Assembly: GCA_014804755.1 (NCBI GenBank)
Contig: JAAUZE010000017.1
Coordinates: 32,612 to 96,611, forward strand
Source: Lachnospiraceae bacterium
GTDB lineage: Bacteria > Bacillota > Clostridia > Lachnospirales > Lachnospiraceae
DNA: 64,000 nucleotides
Direction: 5' to 3'
The notes below the pieces were generated by a model. It ran no database searches. It was not told where the DNA came from and worked only from the letters and a program-made list of their open reading frames with translations. Shown here piece after piece: positions 43,559-52,542 of the stretch (positions are counted from its first letter, which is position 1; every line of letters begins with the position of its first letter). The position numbers and the translations under genes are program-made.

Positions 43559-44662
43559 ATGAAAAAGAAAAAATGGCACAAAAAAATAGGGATTGCGGCA
43601 GCGATGCTTGCAAGTTTTTCCATGCTCGTTTCCTGCGGTAAGAAAGAGGAGACGGTAGAATCGCTTAATACCTCAAAATATGTAACGCTCGGCGAATACA
43701 GCGGCATGACGATCCATGTCGATGCGCCGCAGGAGGTAACGGATGAGATGGTAATGAATCGTCTGAATACCAGACTGCTTTCCTCCTATATGGAAGAGGT
43801 GGAGGTAACGGACCGCGCTGTCATAAGCGGCGATACGGTTTCCTATGAATGCGTCGGAAGAATGGACGGAGAAATTTTCGAAGGCGGTTCCACACCGGAA
43901 GGCGGAACGTGGAGTACCACGATCGGCTCAGGCGGTATGATCCCAGGCTTTGAAGACGGCATCATCGGAATGGAGATCGGCGAGGTACGCGACGTCGTAT
44001 GCACCTTCCCCGATCCGTACCTCAATAACCCCGATATGTCAGGAAAAGAGGCCGTGTTTACGATCACGCTCCATTCCATCACGACATATAGCTATCCGGA
44101 GCTGACAGCAGAGCTGCTTGAGGAGATCGGTTCCTCCTACGCGACGCCGGAGGAGGCAAAAGCGGATATCCGTGCATCGCTCGAGGAGTCGGCACAGGCA
44201 GCTTATGAAGAGAATATCCCGAGTGCCGTGTGGTCTGCAGTACTCGCAAACTGCGAATTTCCTGCCGATCCGCCCGAATTCCTTGTAAAACAGTATGAGG
44301 ACAGCCTCGTGAACGAATATTCTTATTATGCTTCCATGTACGGCTACACGGATTTCGCTGCCTTCGTACAAGATTTCCTCGGAATAACGGAAGCGCAGTT
44401 CAACGAGCAGGTAACGCAGATCTCAAAGGCAGCCGCGCAGGAGACGATCACCGCCGAAGCGCTTGCGGATGCGATCGGGATCGGTAACATTTCGGATGAG
44501 GAATTGAATGCGGAAGCGGAAACCTACATCGCAACATACGGCGGCTTTGAATCGATCGACGAATTGTTTGAGTCAAACAGCCGCGATGCATTCCGCAGCT
44601 ATGTCATCAACGCCCGGGTGATGGAATGGCTTACAGAAAATAATACGATAACGTCAGACTAA
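43559..44662 (+). CDS. FKBP/trigger-factor-like PPIase lipoprotein
   Basis: A 367-aa lipoprotein. The ATG at 43559 has AAAGG; the frame to 43421 upstream is not coding-like. Signal peptide with lipobox LVSC (Cys near residue 25). An FKBP-type domain has SGDTVSYECVG and GSGGMIPGFEDGIIGMEIGE (about 85-180), followed by a trigger-factor-like helical C-terminal chaperone domain. It probably helps fold secreted proteins at the outer face of the membrane. Confidence 0.88.
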   Translation: MKKKKWHKKIGIAAAMLASFSMLVSCGKKEETVESLNTSKYVTLGEYSGMTIHVDAPQEVTDEMVMNRLNTRLLSSYMEEVEVTDRAVISGDTVSYECVGRMDGEIFEGGSTPEGGTWSTTIGSGGMIPGFEDGIIGMEIGEVRDVVCTFPDPYLNNPDMSGKEAVFTITLHSITTYSYPELTAELLEEIGSSYATPEEAKADIRASLEESAQAAYEENIPSAVWSAVLANCEFPADPPEFLVKQYEDSLVNEYSYYASMYGYTDFAAFVQDFLGITEAQFNEQVTQISKAAAQETITAEALADAIGIGNISDEELNAEAETYIATYGGFESIDELFESNSRDAFRSYVINARVMEWLTENNTITSD

Positions 44663-44664
44663 AA

Positions 44665-44767
44665 AAGAATCCGCCAAAGGCGGATTCTTTCAAAGAATTT
44701 GCCAAAGCAAATTCTTTCGGGATTGTGAAGTTTCCTATAAGTAAAAAAAGAACGCTGCGCGTTCTTT
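44665..44767 (+). terminator. Three successive hairpins before asnS
   Basis: AAAGAATCCGCC-aaa-GGCGGATTCTTT (44665-44690), AAAGAATTTGC-caaa-GCAAATTCTTT (about 44692-44717) and AAAGAACGC-tgc-GCGTTCTTT (44747-44767). All share AAAGAA/TTCTTT outer stems. The first is a good terminator for the lipoprotein gene. No T-box features were seen. Confidence 0.75.
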
Positions 44768-44824
44768 CGAAGAAAAGATGTTTCATTTATAACAGATGCA
44801 TCAAAATATGAGGAGGGATTGATC

Positions 44825-46216
44825 ATGGAACTTACGGATATCAGGTCGTTGTATCGTGATCGGGAGACATATACAGGAAAAAAAGTAACCGTCGGCGGAT
44901 GGGTGCGGAGCAACCGCGATTCCAAAACATTCGGATTTCTGGTCGTCAACGACGGAACCTTTTTTGAGACATTGCAAATTGTCTACAGCGACAGCCTTGC
45001 CAATTTTGCGGAGGCAGCAAAATTGGGCGTCGGAAGCGCGGTCGTTGTGACAGGAACGATTGTGGCGACCCCCGAAGCAAAGCAGCCGTTTGAGCTGCAG
45101 GCGGAGGAGCTTTTTGTGGAGGGCGCGTCCACGCCCGATTACCCTTTGCAGAAAAAAAGACACAGCTTTGAATATCTGCGCACGATCACGCACCTGCGTC
45201 CGCGCACGAATACCTTTCAGGCTGTATTCCGCGTACGTTCGGTCATCGCTTATGCCATTCACCGCTTTTTTCAGGAGAGAGGCTTCGTGTATGTACACAC
45301 GCCGATCATTACGGCAAGCGACTGCGAGGGCGCGGGCGAGATGTTTCAGGTGACCACACTTGACTTAAATGACCTGCCGAAAAACGAGGACGGCAACATT
45401 GACTACACAAAGGATTTCTTTAATAAATCCACGAACTTAACGGTCAGCGGTCAGCTCAATGTCGAGACCTACGCGTTCGCCTTCAAGAATGTCTACACAT
45501 TCGGTCCGACATTCCGCGCCGAAAACTCCAACACCACGCGTCACGCGGCTGAGTTTTGGATGATCGAGCCGGAAATCTGCTTTGCTGACTTAACTGACGA
45601 TATGCTGCTGGCAGAGAGCATGATCAAGTATATCATCCGCTATACCTTAGAGCAATGCCCGGAAGAAATGCAGTTTTTTAACAATTTTATTGATAAGGGA
45701 CTTTTGGACAGACTGCATCATGTTTTGAATTCGGATTTCGGACATGTGACCTACACGGAAGCCATTGAAATCCTGGAAAAGCATAATGACGAGTTTGATT
45801 ATAAAGTATCATGGGGCTGCGATCTGCAGACAGAGCATGAGCGCTATCTGACGGAGAAAGAATTTAAGCGTCCGGTGTTTGTGACCGATTATCCGAAAGA
45901 GATCAAGGCATTCTATATGAAGCTGAATGACGACGGGAAGACGGTTGCCGCAATGGATTGCCTTGTTCCGGGCATCGGCGAGATCATCGGCGGAAGTCAG
46001 CGCGAAGACAATTTAGAGCTTCTTACAAAGCGCATGGATGAACTGGGGCTGAACAAGGAAGACTACCAGTTCTATCTCGACCTCCGCAAATACGGAACGG
46101 CAAGACACGCCGGTTTCGGTCTTGGCTTTGAACGCTGCGTCATGTATCTGACAGGTATGTCAAATATCCGCGACGTCGTTCCGTTCCCCAGAACCGTCGG
46201 CAACTGCGATCTTTAA
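44825..46216 (+). CDS. asnS: Asparaginyl-tRNA synthetase
   Basis: A 463-aa class IIb synthetase. The ATG at 44825 has GAGGAGGG seven bases upstream. OB-fold anticodon domain ([20 protein letters not shown]) is followed by the class II core: motif 2 [20 protein letters not shown] and motif 3 [15 protein letters not shown]. It charges tRNA-Asn. The stop lies within the stem of its terminator. Confidence 0.96.
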   Translation: MELTDIRSLYRDRETYTGKKVTVGGWVRSNRDSKTFGFLVVNDGTFFETLQIVYSDSLANFAEAAKLGVGSAVVVTGTIVATPEAKQPFELQAEELFVEGASTPDYPLQKKRHSFEYLRTITHLRPRTNTFQAVFRVRSVIAYAIHRFFQERGFVYVHTPIITASDCEGAGEMFQVTTLDLNDLPKNEDGNIDYTKDFFNKSTNLTVSGQLNVETYAFAFKNVYTFGPTFRAENSNTTRHAAEFWMIEPEICFADLTDDMLLAESMIKYIIRYTLEQCPEEMQFFNNFIDKGLLDRLHHVLNSDFGHVTYTEAIEILEKHNDEFDYKVSWGCDLQTEHERYLTEKEFKRPVFVTDYPKEIKAFYMKLNDDGKTVAAMDCLVPGIGEIIGGSQREDNLELLTKRMDELGLNKEDYQFYLDLRKYGTARHAGFGLGFERCVMYLTGMSNIRDVVPFPRTVGNCDL

Positions 46217-46245
46217 AAGAATGGCGCATTGCGCCATTCTTTTTT
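46215..46245. terminator. Bidirectional terminator between asnS and the sugar ABC operon
   Basis: AAAAGAATGGCGC-att-GCGCCATTCTTTTTT. The same GAATGGCGC stem recurs in the terminator at 51041-51069. Confidence 0.88.
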
Positions 46246-47089
46246 ACCCCTTCACACCGCCGGCAACCAAACCGTTCTGTATAAATCTCTGCAGACACAT
46301 GAACACGAACATGATCGGCAAAGAGGAGATCACCGCAGCCGCAGAGAACAATGTCCAGTGCGCCGCAAACTGATCGCTGATAAATGATTGCAGCCCCAAT
46401 GCCAGCGTCATTTTTCCCGGTGTCTGCAAAAATATGGAAGTGATCACATACTCGCTGTATGTCGCAATAAACGAAAACAAAAATATCACGGCCAGCTGCG
46501 GCGCCGCCAGCGGTACAATGATTTTATACAGCACCTGAAACTGATTGGCTCCGTCCATCATGGCAGCCTCATCCAATTCGATCGGCAGTCCGTCAATATA
46601 GGATTTCAGCAGCCATATATTAAATGCGCTTCCTCCCGCTAAGACAAAGATCAGCGCCATACTGCTGTCCACCAGACCAAACTGATAGACCAAAATATAA
46701 TATCCCGCCACCGCCATACTGTTTGGAAAGACCTGTAACACGAGCAGCGACATCAGCCCGTATTTTCTTCCCGTAAACCGCAGTCTTGCAAAGGCATAGG
46801 CCGCAAGCGATGTCAACAGCAGCTGAATGACCGCGACAATAAAACAAAATTTTAGGGAATTGATCACCCATACCAAAAAGTCCGTTTCCCGGAATAATGC
46901 CACATAATGCTCTACACTGAGTTTTTTCGGAAACAGCGAAGACAGGAAAAAACTGTCTCCTGCTGAAAAGGATGACATCACAATCCACAGCACCGGGAAC
47001 ATGATCGTGATGATCGTGATCCATATGACAATACGGCCGATCCACAACGCCCTGATGTCCGACGGCGACATTTTTTCTTTCCGCTTCAT
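46244..47089 (-). CDS. Carbohydrate ABC transporter permease (MalG/GanQ type)
   Basis: A 281-aa permease with six membrane helices and the EAA loop ELDEAAMMDGANQFQVLYKI. It pairs with the MalF-type permease encoded immediately upstream (ATG directly follows its stop). With the GH53 and CBM genes nearby it most likely imports beta-1,4-galacto-oligosaccharides. No ATPase is in the operon; a shared MsmX-type ATPase would be used, as is usual in Firmicutes. Confidence 0.92.
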   Translation of the reverse strand: MKRKEKMSPSDIRALWIGRIVIWITIITIMFPVLWIVMSSFSAGDSFFLSSLFPKKLSVEHYVALFRETDFLVWVINSLKFCFIVAVIQLLLTSLAAYAFARLRFTGRKYGLMSLLVLQVFPNSMAVAGYYILVYQFGLVDSSMALIFVLAGGSAFNIWLLKSYIDGLPIELDEAAMMDGANQFQVLYKIIVPLAAPQLAVIFLFSFIATYSEYVITSIFLQTPGKMTLALGLQSFISDQFAAHWTLFSAAAVISSLPIMFVFMCLQRFIQNGLVAGGVKG

Positions 47090-48001
47090 CTAATCCACCT
47101 CCTTAAATGAGCCGGACAAATGCATATTGATCAGTGTAAACGTGCCGACAAGGAGAAAGATCAATACACTGAAGGTGGCTGAAAGCTCATATCGGTTAGA
47201 CGACGTCGTCATTTTGTATGTCGTGCTTGCCAAAATATCCGTATATCCGGCGAACTGATTGTCAACTCTTGCCGGTCCGCCCTGTGTGATCATGTAAATG
47301 TTCCCGAAATTATTGAAGTTCGAGGCAAAGGAAGAAATGACTAACGGGATGGAAAGCTTTGTTACCATGGGCAGCGTAATGCTCTTAAAGCATTGGAACC
47401 TCGATGCGCCGTCCATTTTTGCCGCCTCATAATATTCCGCGGAAATCGCCTGAAGCCCTCCGAGACATACATTCATCATATAAGGAAATCCAAGCCAGAT
47501 ATTGACGATGATGATCCCTGTACGCGCCCAAAACGGGTTTGTCAGCCACGGCACATTCCATGCGATCCCGATCGCATGCAGCAGGTTATTAATGCCGCCA
47601 TATTGTTCATTTAACAATCCCTGCCATGCCAAAATCGCGATCGTGGACGGCAGCGCCCACGGAACGATCAAAATCGCCCGATAGATTTTTGATTCCTTCA
47701 TATGCGGGTTGTTCAGCAAAATCGCTAAAATCAGTCCCATTGCATAAGCGCCTGCCGTACTGAGTATCGCAAAGCATACCGTCCATCCCAGCACCGGAAA
47801 AAACACATTTTTAATGCGTCCCGTTAATACGGTAATATAGTTGTCAATGCCGATAAAAGAATAATCATTCAAATGATACATGTTATAGTTGGTAAAGGAT
47901 AACATGACCGTGTACACGATCGGCAGACACGTTACCAACAGGATGGAAATCAATGCCGGTGCCAAATAAGCATATGCCCTGCCATTCTTTTTCTTTCTCA
48001 T
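47090..48001 (-). CDS. Carbohydrate ABC transporter permease (MalF/GanP type)
   Basis: A 303-aa permease with six helices and the EAA loop EYYEAAKMDGASRFQCFKSI. AGGGGAG precedes the ATG at 48001. It lies between the binding-protein gene and the second permease, the common CUT1 order. Confidence 0.92.
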   Translation of the reverse strand: MRKKKNGRAYAYLAPALISILLVTCLPIVYTVMLSFTNYNMYHLNDYSFIGIDNYITVLTGRIKNVFFPVLGWTVCFAILSTAGAYAMGLILAILLNNPHMKESKIYRAILIVPWALPSTIAILAWQGLLNEQYGGINNLLHAIGIAWNVPWLTNPFWARTGIIIVNIWLGFPYMMNVCLGGLQAISAEYYEAAKMDGASRFQCFKSITLPMVTKLSIPLVISSFASNFNNFGNIYMITQGGPARVDNQFAGYTDILASTTYKMTTSSNRYELSATFSVLIFLLVGTFTLINMHLSGSFKEVD

Positions 48002-48013
48002 AGTAATGCTCCC

Positions 48014-49216
48014 CTAACGCCCTGAATTCATCAGCTCTATCGCTTCCTGAAGCTGCCGTACCATATTCTGTGCGGCTTCCTCCACCGTTTGCTCCCCGGA
48101 CCACATGGATCGGATATTATTGGTATGGATTGCCCAAAGCTGCCCCATTTCGGAAACGGTCGGCATCGGTTCGCCGCAGTTGATCTGTGCGATAAATGCC
48201 TGTGAATATGCATTATTCTGAATTTCATCCAGAATCTGGTCCGCAAGCTTTGCCGGAATACGGTTTCCCGTCACATACATATCCAATGCACCGTGATCGA
48301 TCAGATACATGATAAGCTCCCATGCCTTCTCCTGAGAGTCGCTCTCATTGCTTACAAAGCTTATCTGCGTGCCGACAGGCGTTACAAACTGTTGTCCATG
48401 GAACGTGGGCATTTCACAGATCCCAAAAGCCGTTCCGGCGGATGTAAAGCCGTCAATGTCCCAGGGACCGCCTATATAATACGCACACTTTCCGTTTTGG
48501 AAATTGCTTCTCGCAATATCCGCCGTCACATCCTGGGTAATGACGCCATATTTGTTGCACAGATCATTGATAAACTCATACGCCTGTATCGCACCGTCAT
48601 TTGCAAGTCCGATATCCGAGGTATCATACGCGCCGTTCTGATAATCAAAAATATATCCTCCGCATGCTCTTACAAACCCGAGATCGTAATAAATACTTGT
48701 GGCGTCAAACTGCACACCGCCGCTCTCGGCTGCCTGCTCCACCAGCTCCTCCCATGTTTCCGGAACCTGCGAAACAAGGTCGGTATTATAGAACAACGCC
48801 GTTGTTTCCACACAAAGAGGCGCGCCATACCTTTTCCCGTCCACATAACATGCCTGAATTGCCGCATCCGAAAAATCACTGTCCGTATACAGATTTTCCG
48901 GTACCTCGGCGGCAAGTCCCGCATTGACATAATCGGCAAGCTGATCATTCGGGATTCCTATCACGGCGTCCGGACCGGAATCACTTTTTACCGCCTGTGC
49001 AAACTGCTGAACCGAGGGAGACTGGCGGATGACCTCAACCTCATATCCGTTCTGTTCTCCCCATTCATCCGCATACTTCTGTATTGTATCCACTTCGGCA
49101 TTCATATTTGTCCAGATCGTCAGCTTCGTATCCGGTTTCCCTGATTTTCCGCAGCCGCTCAATATCCCTGCGGCCAATACTGCGCCAAGCACAGCCGTTA
49201 TGATTTTTTTCCTCAT
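48014..49216 (-). CDS. Sugar-binding lipoprotein of a CUT1 ABC importer
   Basis: A 400-aa extracellular solute-binding protein. The start is the second ATG (49214-49216) with GGAGG at seven bases. Signal peptide with lipobox LSGC (Cys near residue 22). Family 1 features: KLTIWTNMNAEVDTIQKYAD, ... AYYIGGPWDIDGF. By context it is specific for galacto-oligosaccharides like GanS/CycB. Confidence 0.9.
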   Translation of the reverse strand: MRKKIITAVLGAVLAAGILSGCGKSGKPDTKLTIWTNMNAEVDTIQKYADEWGEQNGYEVEVIRQSPSVQQFAQAVKSDSGPDAVIGIPNDQLADYVNAGLAAEVPENLYTDSDFSDAAIQACYVDGKRYGAPLCVETTALFYNTDLVSQVPETWEELVEQAAESGGVQFDATSIYYDLGFVRACGGYIFDYQNGAYDTSDIGLANDGAIQAYEFINDLCNKYGVITQDVTADIARSNFQNGKCAYYIGGPWDIDGFTSAGTAFGICEMPTFHGQQFVTPVGTQISFVSNESDSQEKAWELIMYLIDHGALDMYVTGNRIPAKLADQILDEIQNNAYSQAFIAQINCGEPMPTVSEMGQLWAIHTNNIRSMWSGEQTVEEAAQNMVRQLQEAIELMNSGR

Positions 49217-49230
49217 TGCCAATCCTCCGT

Positions 49231-50304
49231 CTACATTGTTTTCAGATTCAATAAAGCACTGTTCGCATTTCCCGATGCGTCAAATAGCGCCTGGTTTGCC
49301 ATCGCGTTTCCCGCCTCTGCCTGATCATTCATATAAAGCCTTCCGCTTTCACTTGCCCATGTACAATCCGGAATCGCAAGCCACGCGGGTTCCCAATAAA
49401 ATACGCCGATCCCTTTATTGTTCTGCACATTTCTCACCGTATGATACAGTTCTCTTAAAAATGCTTCCTGTCCCTCCGTGGTAGCCGGATAACCGGTCGC
49501 TTTTTCCTGCTCCTCAGAAAATACGATTCCCTTGCACCCCAATGTGTCAGTTGTATAGCCGATAGAGGTTTCCGCCACAAGAACTTCTTTCCCGTACCTG
49601 CTGCTGATGTCATTCATATTATCCGAAAGTAACTGTAAACTACCGTTCCAATGCGGATAATAGGACATCCCGATCACATCAAAGTCAAGCGCATACGGCT
49701 CGATCCGGTCAAACCACTGCCGATACATCTGATTGTCCGTACCGAAGTCCAAATGGAGCACAATTTTGGCATTCGGACATTCTTCCCGCACACCCTTGAT
49801 GCCGGCTTGTAACAACGCCGCCATACGCTCGGTTTGATCTACATATCCATCCGGCCAGAGCAGCCCTTTTGTGATCTCATTTCCGACCTGAACCATTGCG
49901 GGGATCAGTTTTTGATTTCGCAGAGCCTTTAATGTATTTACCGTATGTAAATATACCGCCGTCTCCAATTCTTTTCCGCTCAGTGCTTTCCAAGCTTTCG
50001 GTTTTACCTGCTTTGACGGATCCGCCCAAAAATCGCTATAATGAAAATCCAGCATGATTTCCATTCCGTTTTCCACTACCCGCTTCGCAATTTCGATCGT
50101 TGTCTTTAAGTCATTCATTCCGCCGCCATACGGATTTCCCTCCTCATCATAGGGATCCGGCCAGATTCTGAGGCGTACCATATTGGCTCCGCATGCTTTC
50201 AGAAGACAAAAGAGATCTTCTTTTTTTCCATTCAGATAATAGGATGCTCCGTATGACTCCAGTTCCATGATCATGGATACATCCATGCCCTTGATCATCT
50301 CCAC
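49231..50304 (-). CDS. GH53 endo-beta-1,4-galactanase, apparently cytoplasmic
   Basis: A 357-aa glycoside hydrolase family 53 enzyme. GMDVSMIMELESYGASYY is the family N-terminus. The acid/base Glu is in QVGNEITKGLLWPDG and the nucleophile Glu in VAETSIGYT. It hydrolyses beta-1,4-galactan. It begins right at the catalytic domain with no signal peptide, whereas most GH53 enzymes are secreted, so it should act on imported oligosaccharides. The GTG at 50304 has GGAG five bases upstream; an ATG at 50298 is also possible. Confidence 0.92.
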   Translation of the reverse strand: MEMIKGMDVSMIMELESYGASYYLNGKKEDLFCLLKACGANMVRLRIWPDPYDEEGNPYGGGMNDLKTTIEIAKRVVENGMEIMLDFHYSDFWADPSKQVKPKAWKALSGKELETAVYLHTVNTLKALRNQKLIPAMVQVGNEITKGLLWPDGYVDQTERMAALLQAGIKGVREECPNAKIVLHLDFGTDNQMYRQWFDRIEPYALDFDVIGMSYYPHWNGSLQLLSDNMNDISSRYGKEVLVAETSIGYTTDTLGCKGIVFSEEQEKATGYPATTEGQEAFLRELYHTVRNVQNNKGIGVFYWEPAWLAIPDCTWASESGRLYMNDQAEAGNAMANQALFDASGNANSALLNLKTM

Positions 50305-50306
50305 GC

Positions 50307-50861
50307 TTACTCCTTCACAAGTGTTATATCGTCGATGGTTCCCCAGCCGCCCGGTGCGGTAGTCACCCTGACTCCTACCGTGATCTCTCCGTTTGTCGGT
50401 GTCAATCCGGAAAGCTCTGCCGTATACCAGTTCACATATCCGTTTAATTCGCCGTCCACTTTCACTTCGTTCCCGTCCACGATCGCATAAAAAACAACGG
50501 AAGCATTCTCGTCACCGGCAGCTTCTCCCTGCACATGTGCGGTCAGTTTATAGCTTCCGTCCTCTAAGCCGGAAACCGTCTGCTCCGCCGTGAAGTTCAC
50601 ATTTGTACTCCCCGAATAAAAATGAAGGGACTGTACTCCCTCAAAGCAGTCTGTCTCGCGGTCGTAAATATTCACTTCTTCCGTCACATTGTCAATGTTC
50701 GTCACGGTCCATCCGGTAAAATCCACTTCCTCGAAGCTTCCGTTTACCAGATAATTTCCGTTCGCATCCGGTGTTGCTTTTGCCGCCCCCTTCTGTCCGC
50801 AGGCCGTCAATGCAGCTAACATTCCTACTGTCAATATCACTCCCAATAACTTCTTTTTCAT
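50307..50861 (-). CDS. Lipoprotein with galactan-binding (CBM61-like) domain
   Basis: A 184-aa lipoprotein. The ATG at 50861 has GGAAGGAG; the upstream extension to 50900 is unsupported. Lipobox LTAC. The mature part is a jelly-roll-like module: NYLVNGSFEEVDFTGWTVTN and GGWGTIDDITLVKE. This resembles CBM61, the beta-1,4-galactan-binding module normally attached to GH53 enzymes; here it is a separate surface protein. It would hold galactan or oligosaccharide near the importer. First gene of the operon. The CBM61 assignment is by eye. Confidence 0.75.
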   Translation of the reverse strand: MKKKLLGVILTVGMLAALTACGQKGAAKATPDANGNYLVNGSFEEVDFTGWTVTNIDNVTEEVNIYDRETDCFEGVQSLHFYSGSTNVNFTAEQTVSGLEDGSYKLTAHVQGEAAGDENASVVFYAIVDGNEVKVDGELNGYVNWYTAELSGLTPTNGEITVGVRVTTAPGGWGTIDDITLVKE

Positions 50862-50923
50862 GTTTTCTCTCCTTCCAAACAAACATCGTCCGATAAACAA
50901 AATTAATTATTTATCATTTATCA

Positions 50924-50938
50924 AGTAAATTATTTACT
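50924..50938. promoter_or_regulatory. Palindromic LacI-type operator candidate
   Basis: AGTAAATTATTTACT, a 15-bp palindrome with a single central base, 8 to 22 bp downstream of the -10 box, i.e. near the transcription start. It is ideally placed for the LacI-family repressor encoded upstream. Confidence 0.6.
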
Positions 50939-50945
50939 ATCTCGA

Positions 50946-50974
50946 ATTGTAACATTGCTCATCCTATTTGTCAA
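50946..50974 (-). promoter_or_regulatory. Promoter of the galactan operon
   Basis: Minus strand TTGACA (50969-50974), 17-bp spacer, TACAAT (50946-50951), about 85 bp upstream of the first gene. Confidence 0.75.
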
Positions 50975-51040
50975 GATGGGATACGCTATTTCCACCATAT
51001 AAATAATTTCCAACTCTGTACTTTAGTGAATCTGCACAAA

Positions 51041-51069
51041 AAAAGAATGGCGCTTTGCGCCATTCTTTT
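51041..51069 (-). terminator. Terminator of the lacI-type gene
   Basis: AAAAGAATGGCGC-aaa-GCGCCATTCTTTT on the minus strand, continuing into a run of T (seven in all), ten bases after the stop codon at 51079. Confidence 0.85.
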
Positions 51070-51078
51070 ACAGCTTCC

Positions 51079-52062
51079 TTAGCAGCTTTTCCGAAAAACG
51101 GGAATCCCATTCACAAAAACCGATTTTGTGATGGTTCCTCCGTGTAGCACCCGACTTCTCAATAACTCCAACGCCGTCTCGCAAATACACGGAATATCAA
51201 TGTGAATCGTTGTAAGCGGCGGGGACAGATATTTGGCGATGCTCACATCATTGATGCTGAACAGCGCGATCTGTTCCGGAATCTGTATTCCCTCCTCATT
51301 TAACGCCTGCAGCACACCGACGGCCAGCGTATCACTTGCAATACACAGTGCGGTCGGAAGTTTGCTTTGTTTCAGAAGCTCCTTGCCAAGACGGTAGCCT
51401 TCTGCAACGGTAAAGCTCTCCGATATGAAAATATATTCTTCATTCAGGCAATGGTAATAGGCAGCGCTTTGGCGAAATGACCATTCCCGAATATCCATAG
51501 ACGGTTTGCCGGTATCAATGTTGCGGTCACTCCCCCCGATAAAGCCGATTGATTTATGTCCCTTCTCCATAAAATAATCAACCATCTGGGTCAAAAAAGA
51601 GTCCATGTTCGGTCTGACAGCGTCATAATGCTTTTCATCCGGGGAAGTTCCTATAAATACACCATTTTTGCAGATCTGATACAGTTTATCAAGCTCTTTT
51701 CTGTTCAGCCATCCGACAGCAATAAAAGCATTCAGATCCCGCGGAATCGCGTCCATTCCATCCCGGCGGTCGAATACACTTAACCGGATATTCATCTTTT
51801 CTGCCTGTCCGATAATCTCATCTTTTACCCCGTGATAAAAAACATCTTCCAGCTCGTCCTCATTATCCGTAAAATAAAGCAGTGCGACATTCTCTATCTT
51901 CGGGTAAATAACCCTCTTTTTATATCCAACCTTTTCCGCTGCCGCAAAAATGGCTTCTCTTGTCTCATCGCTGACCGATATGCCTTCATCATAATTTAGT
52001 ACTCTGGAAACCGCTGCGCTTGATACGCCCACGATTTCAGCAATTTCTTTAATGGTTGCCAT
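51079..52062 (-). CDS. LacI-family transcriptional regulator
   Basis: A 327-aa regulator. The start is the ATG 52060-52062 (AGCGGAGG upstream), giving MATIKEIAEIVGVSSAAVSR, the LacI helix-turn-helix, followed by the hinge and a periplasmic-binding-protein-like ligand domain (TALCIASDTLAVGVLQALNE). It lies upstream of the galactan operon on the same strand with its own terminator, and probably represses it in the absence of galactose or galactobiose (GanR-like). Confidence 0.93.
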   Translation of the reverse strand: MATIKEIAEIVGVSSAAVSRVLNYDEGISVSDETREAIFAAAEKVGYKKRVIYPKIENVALLYFTDNEDELEDVFYHGVKDEIIGQAEKMNIRLSVFDRRDGMDAIPRDLNAFIAVGWLNRKELDKLYQICKNGVFIGTSPDEKHYDAVRPNMDSFLTQMVDYFMEKGHKSIGFIGGSDRNIDTGKPSMDIREWSFRQSAAYYHCLNEEYIFISESFTVAEGYRLGKELLKQSKLPTALCIASDTLAVGVLQALNEEGIQIPEQIALFSINDVSIAKYLSPPLTTIHIDIPCICETALELLRSRVLHGGTITKSVFVNGIPVFRKSC

Positions 52063-52094
52063 TCCAAGCCTCCGCTTTCCTCTGTCACTGATCC

Positions 52095-52529
52095 TTAGCA
52101 CGCAGCATCCTTTGCGCTGATCTCCACATCGATCTTGCAGGTTGCAAACTGCTCATAATTAATGTCCAGCGCGTAATCGACCGAAAGCGTGATCTTTTCC
52201 GCCTCCTCGTTCATATCCACCTTCGACGTATCAATTCCGACCGTCACGCTCCCAAACGGCGTTGTATAGCGGGAGACATTCTTTTTTTGCTCCTCAAAAA
52301 CCATATGTACGTCGATCATGCCTTTTCTTGTCAGCTCCGCGAGATGCGGTTTCCATTTCAACAGATTCTTCGTCGTCTGCCCACTTTCCTCATCCAAATC
52401 CTCATACATCAGATAATGGCATCCGCCACGGTAAAAATATTCTGCGGGCGTGATCGTTTCTATTTTATCTGATCCGTCTTCCACTGAAAAGTGCAATCCG
52501 CGGATCGCGGCAATAACTTCCTTTGTCAT
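52095..52529 (-). CDS. DUF1934 (YwiB-like) calycin-type protein
   Basis: A 144-aa protein with the DUF1934 pattern ETITPAEYFYRGGCHYLMYE and TPFGSVTVGIDT; predicted beta barrel. Function unknown. It follows murI by 13 bp and may be cotranscribed. Confidence 0.85.
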   Translation of the reverse strand: MTKEVIAAIRGLHFSVEDGSDKIETITPAEYFYRGGCHYLMYEDLDEESGQTTKNLLKWKPHLAELTRKGMIDVHMVFEEQKKNVSRYTTPFGSVTVGIDTSKVDMNEEAEKITLSVDYALDINYEQFATCKIDVEISAKDAAC

Positions 52530-52542
52530 AGCTGTTCATCCT

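Noticed and set aside
44663..44824. T-box leader for asnS
   Set aside because: No T-box (UGGN) bulge sequence or specifier stem was recognised; only simple hairpins are present.
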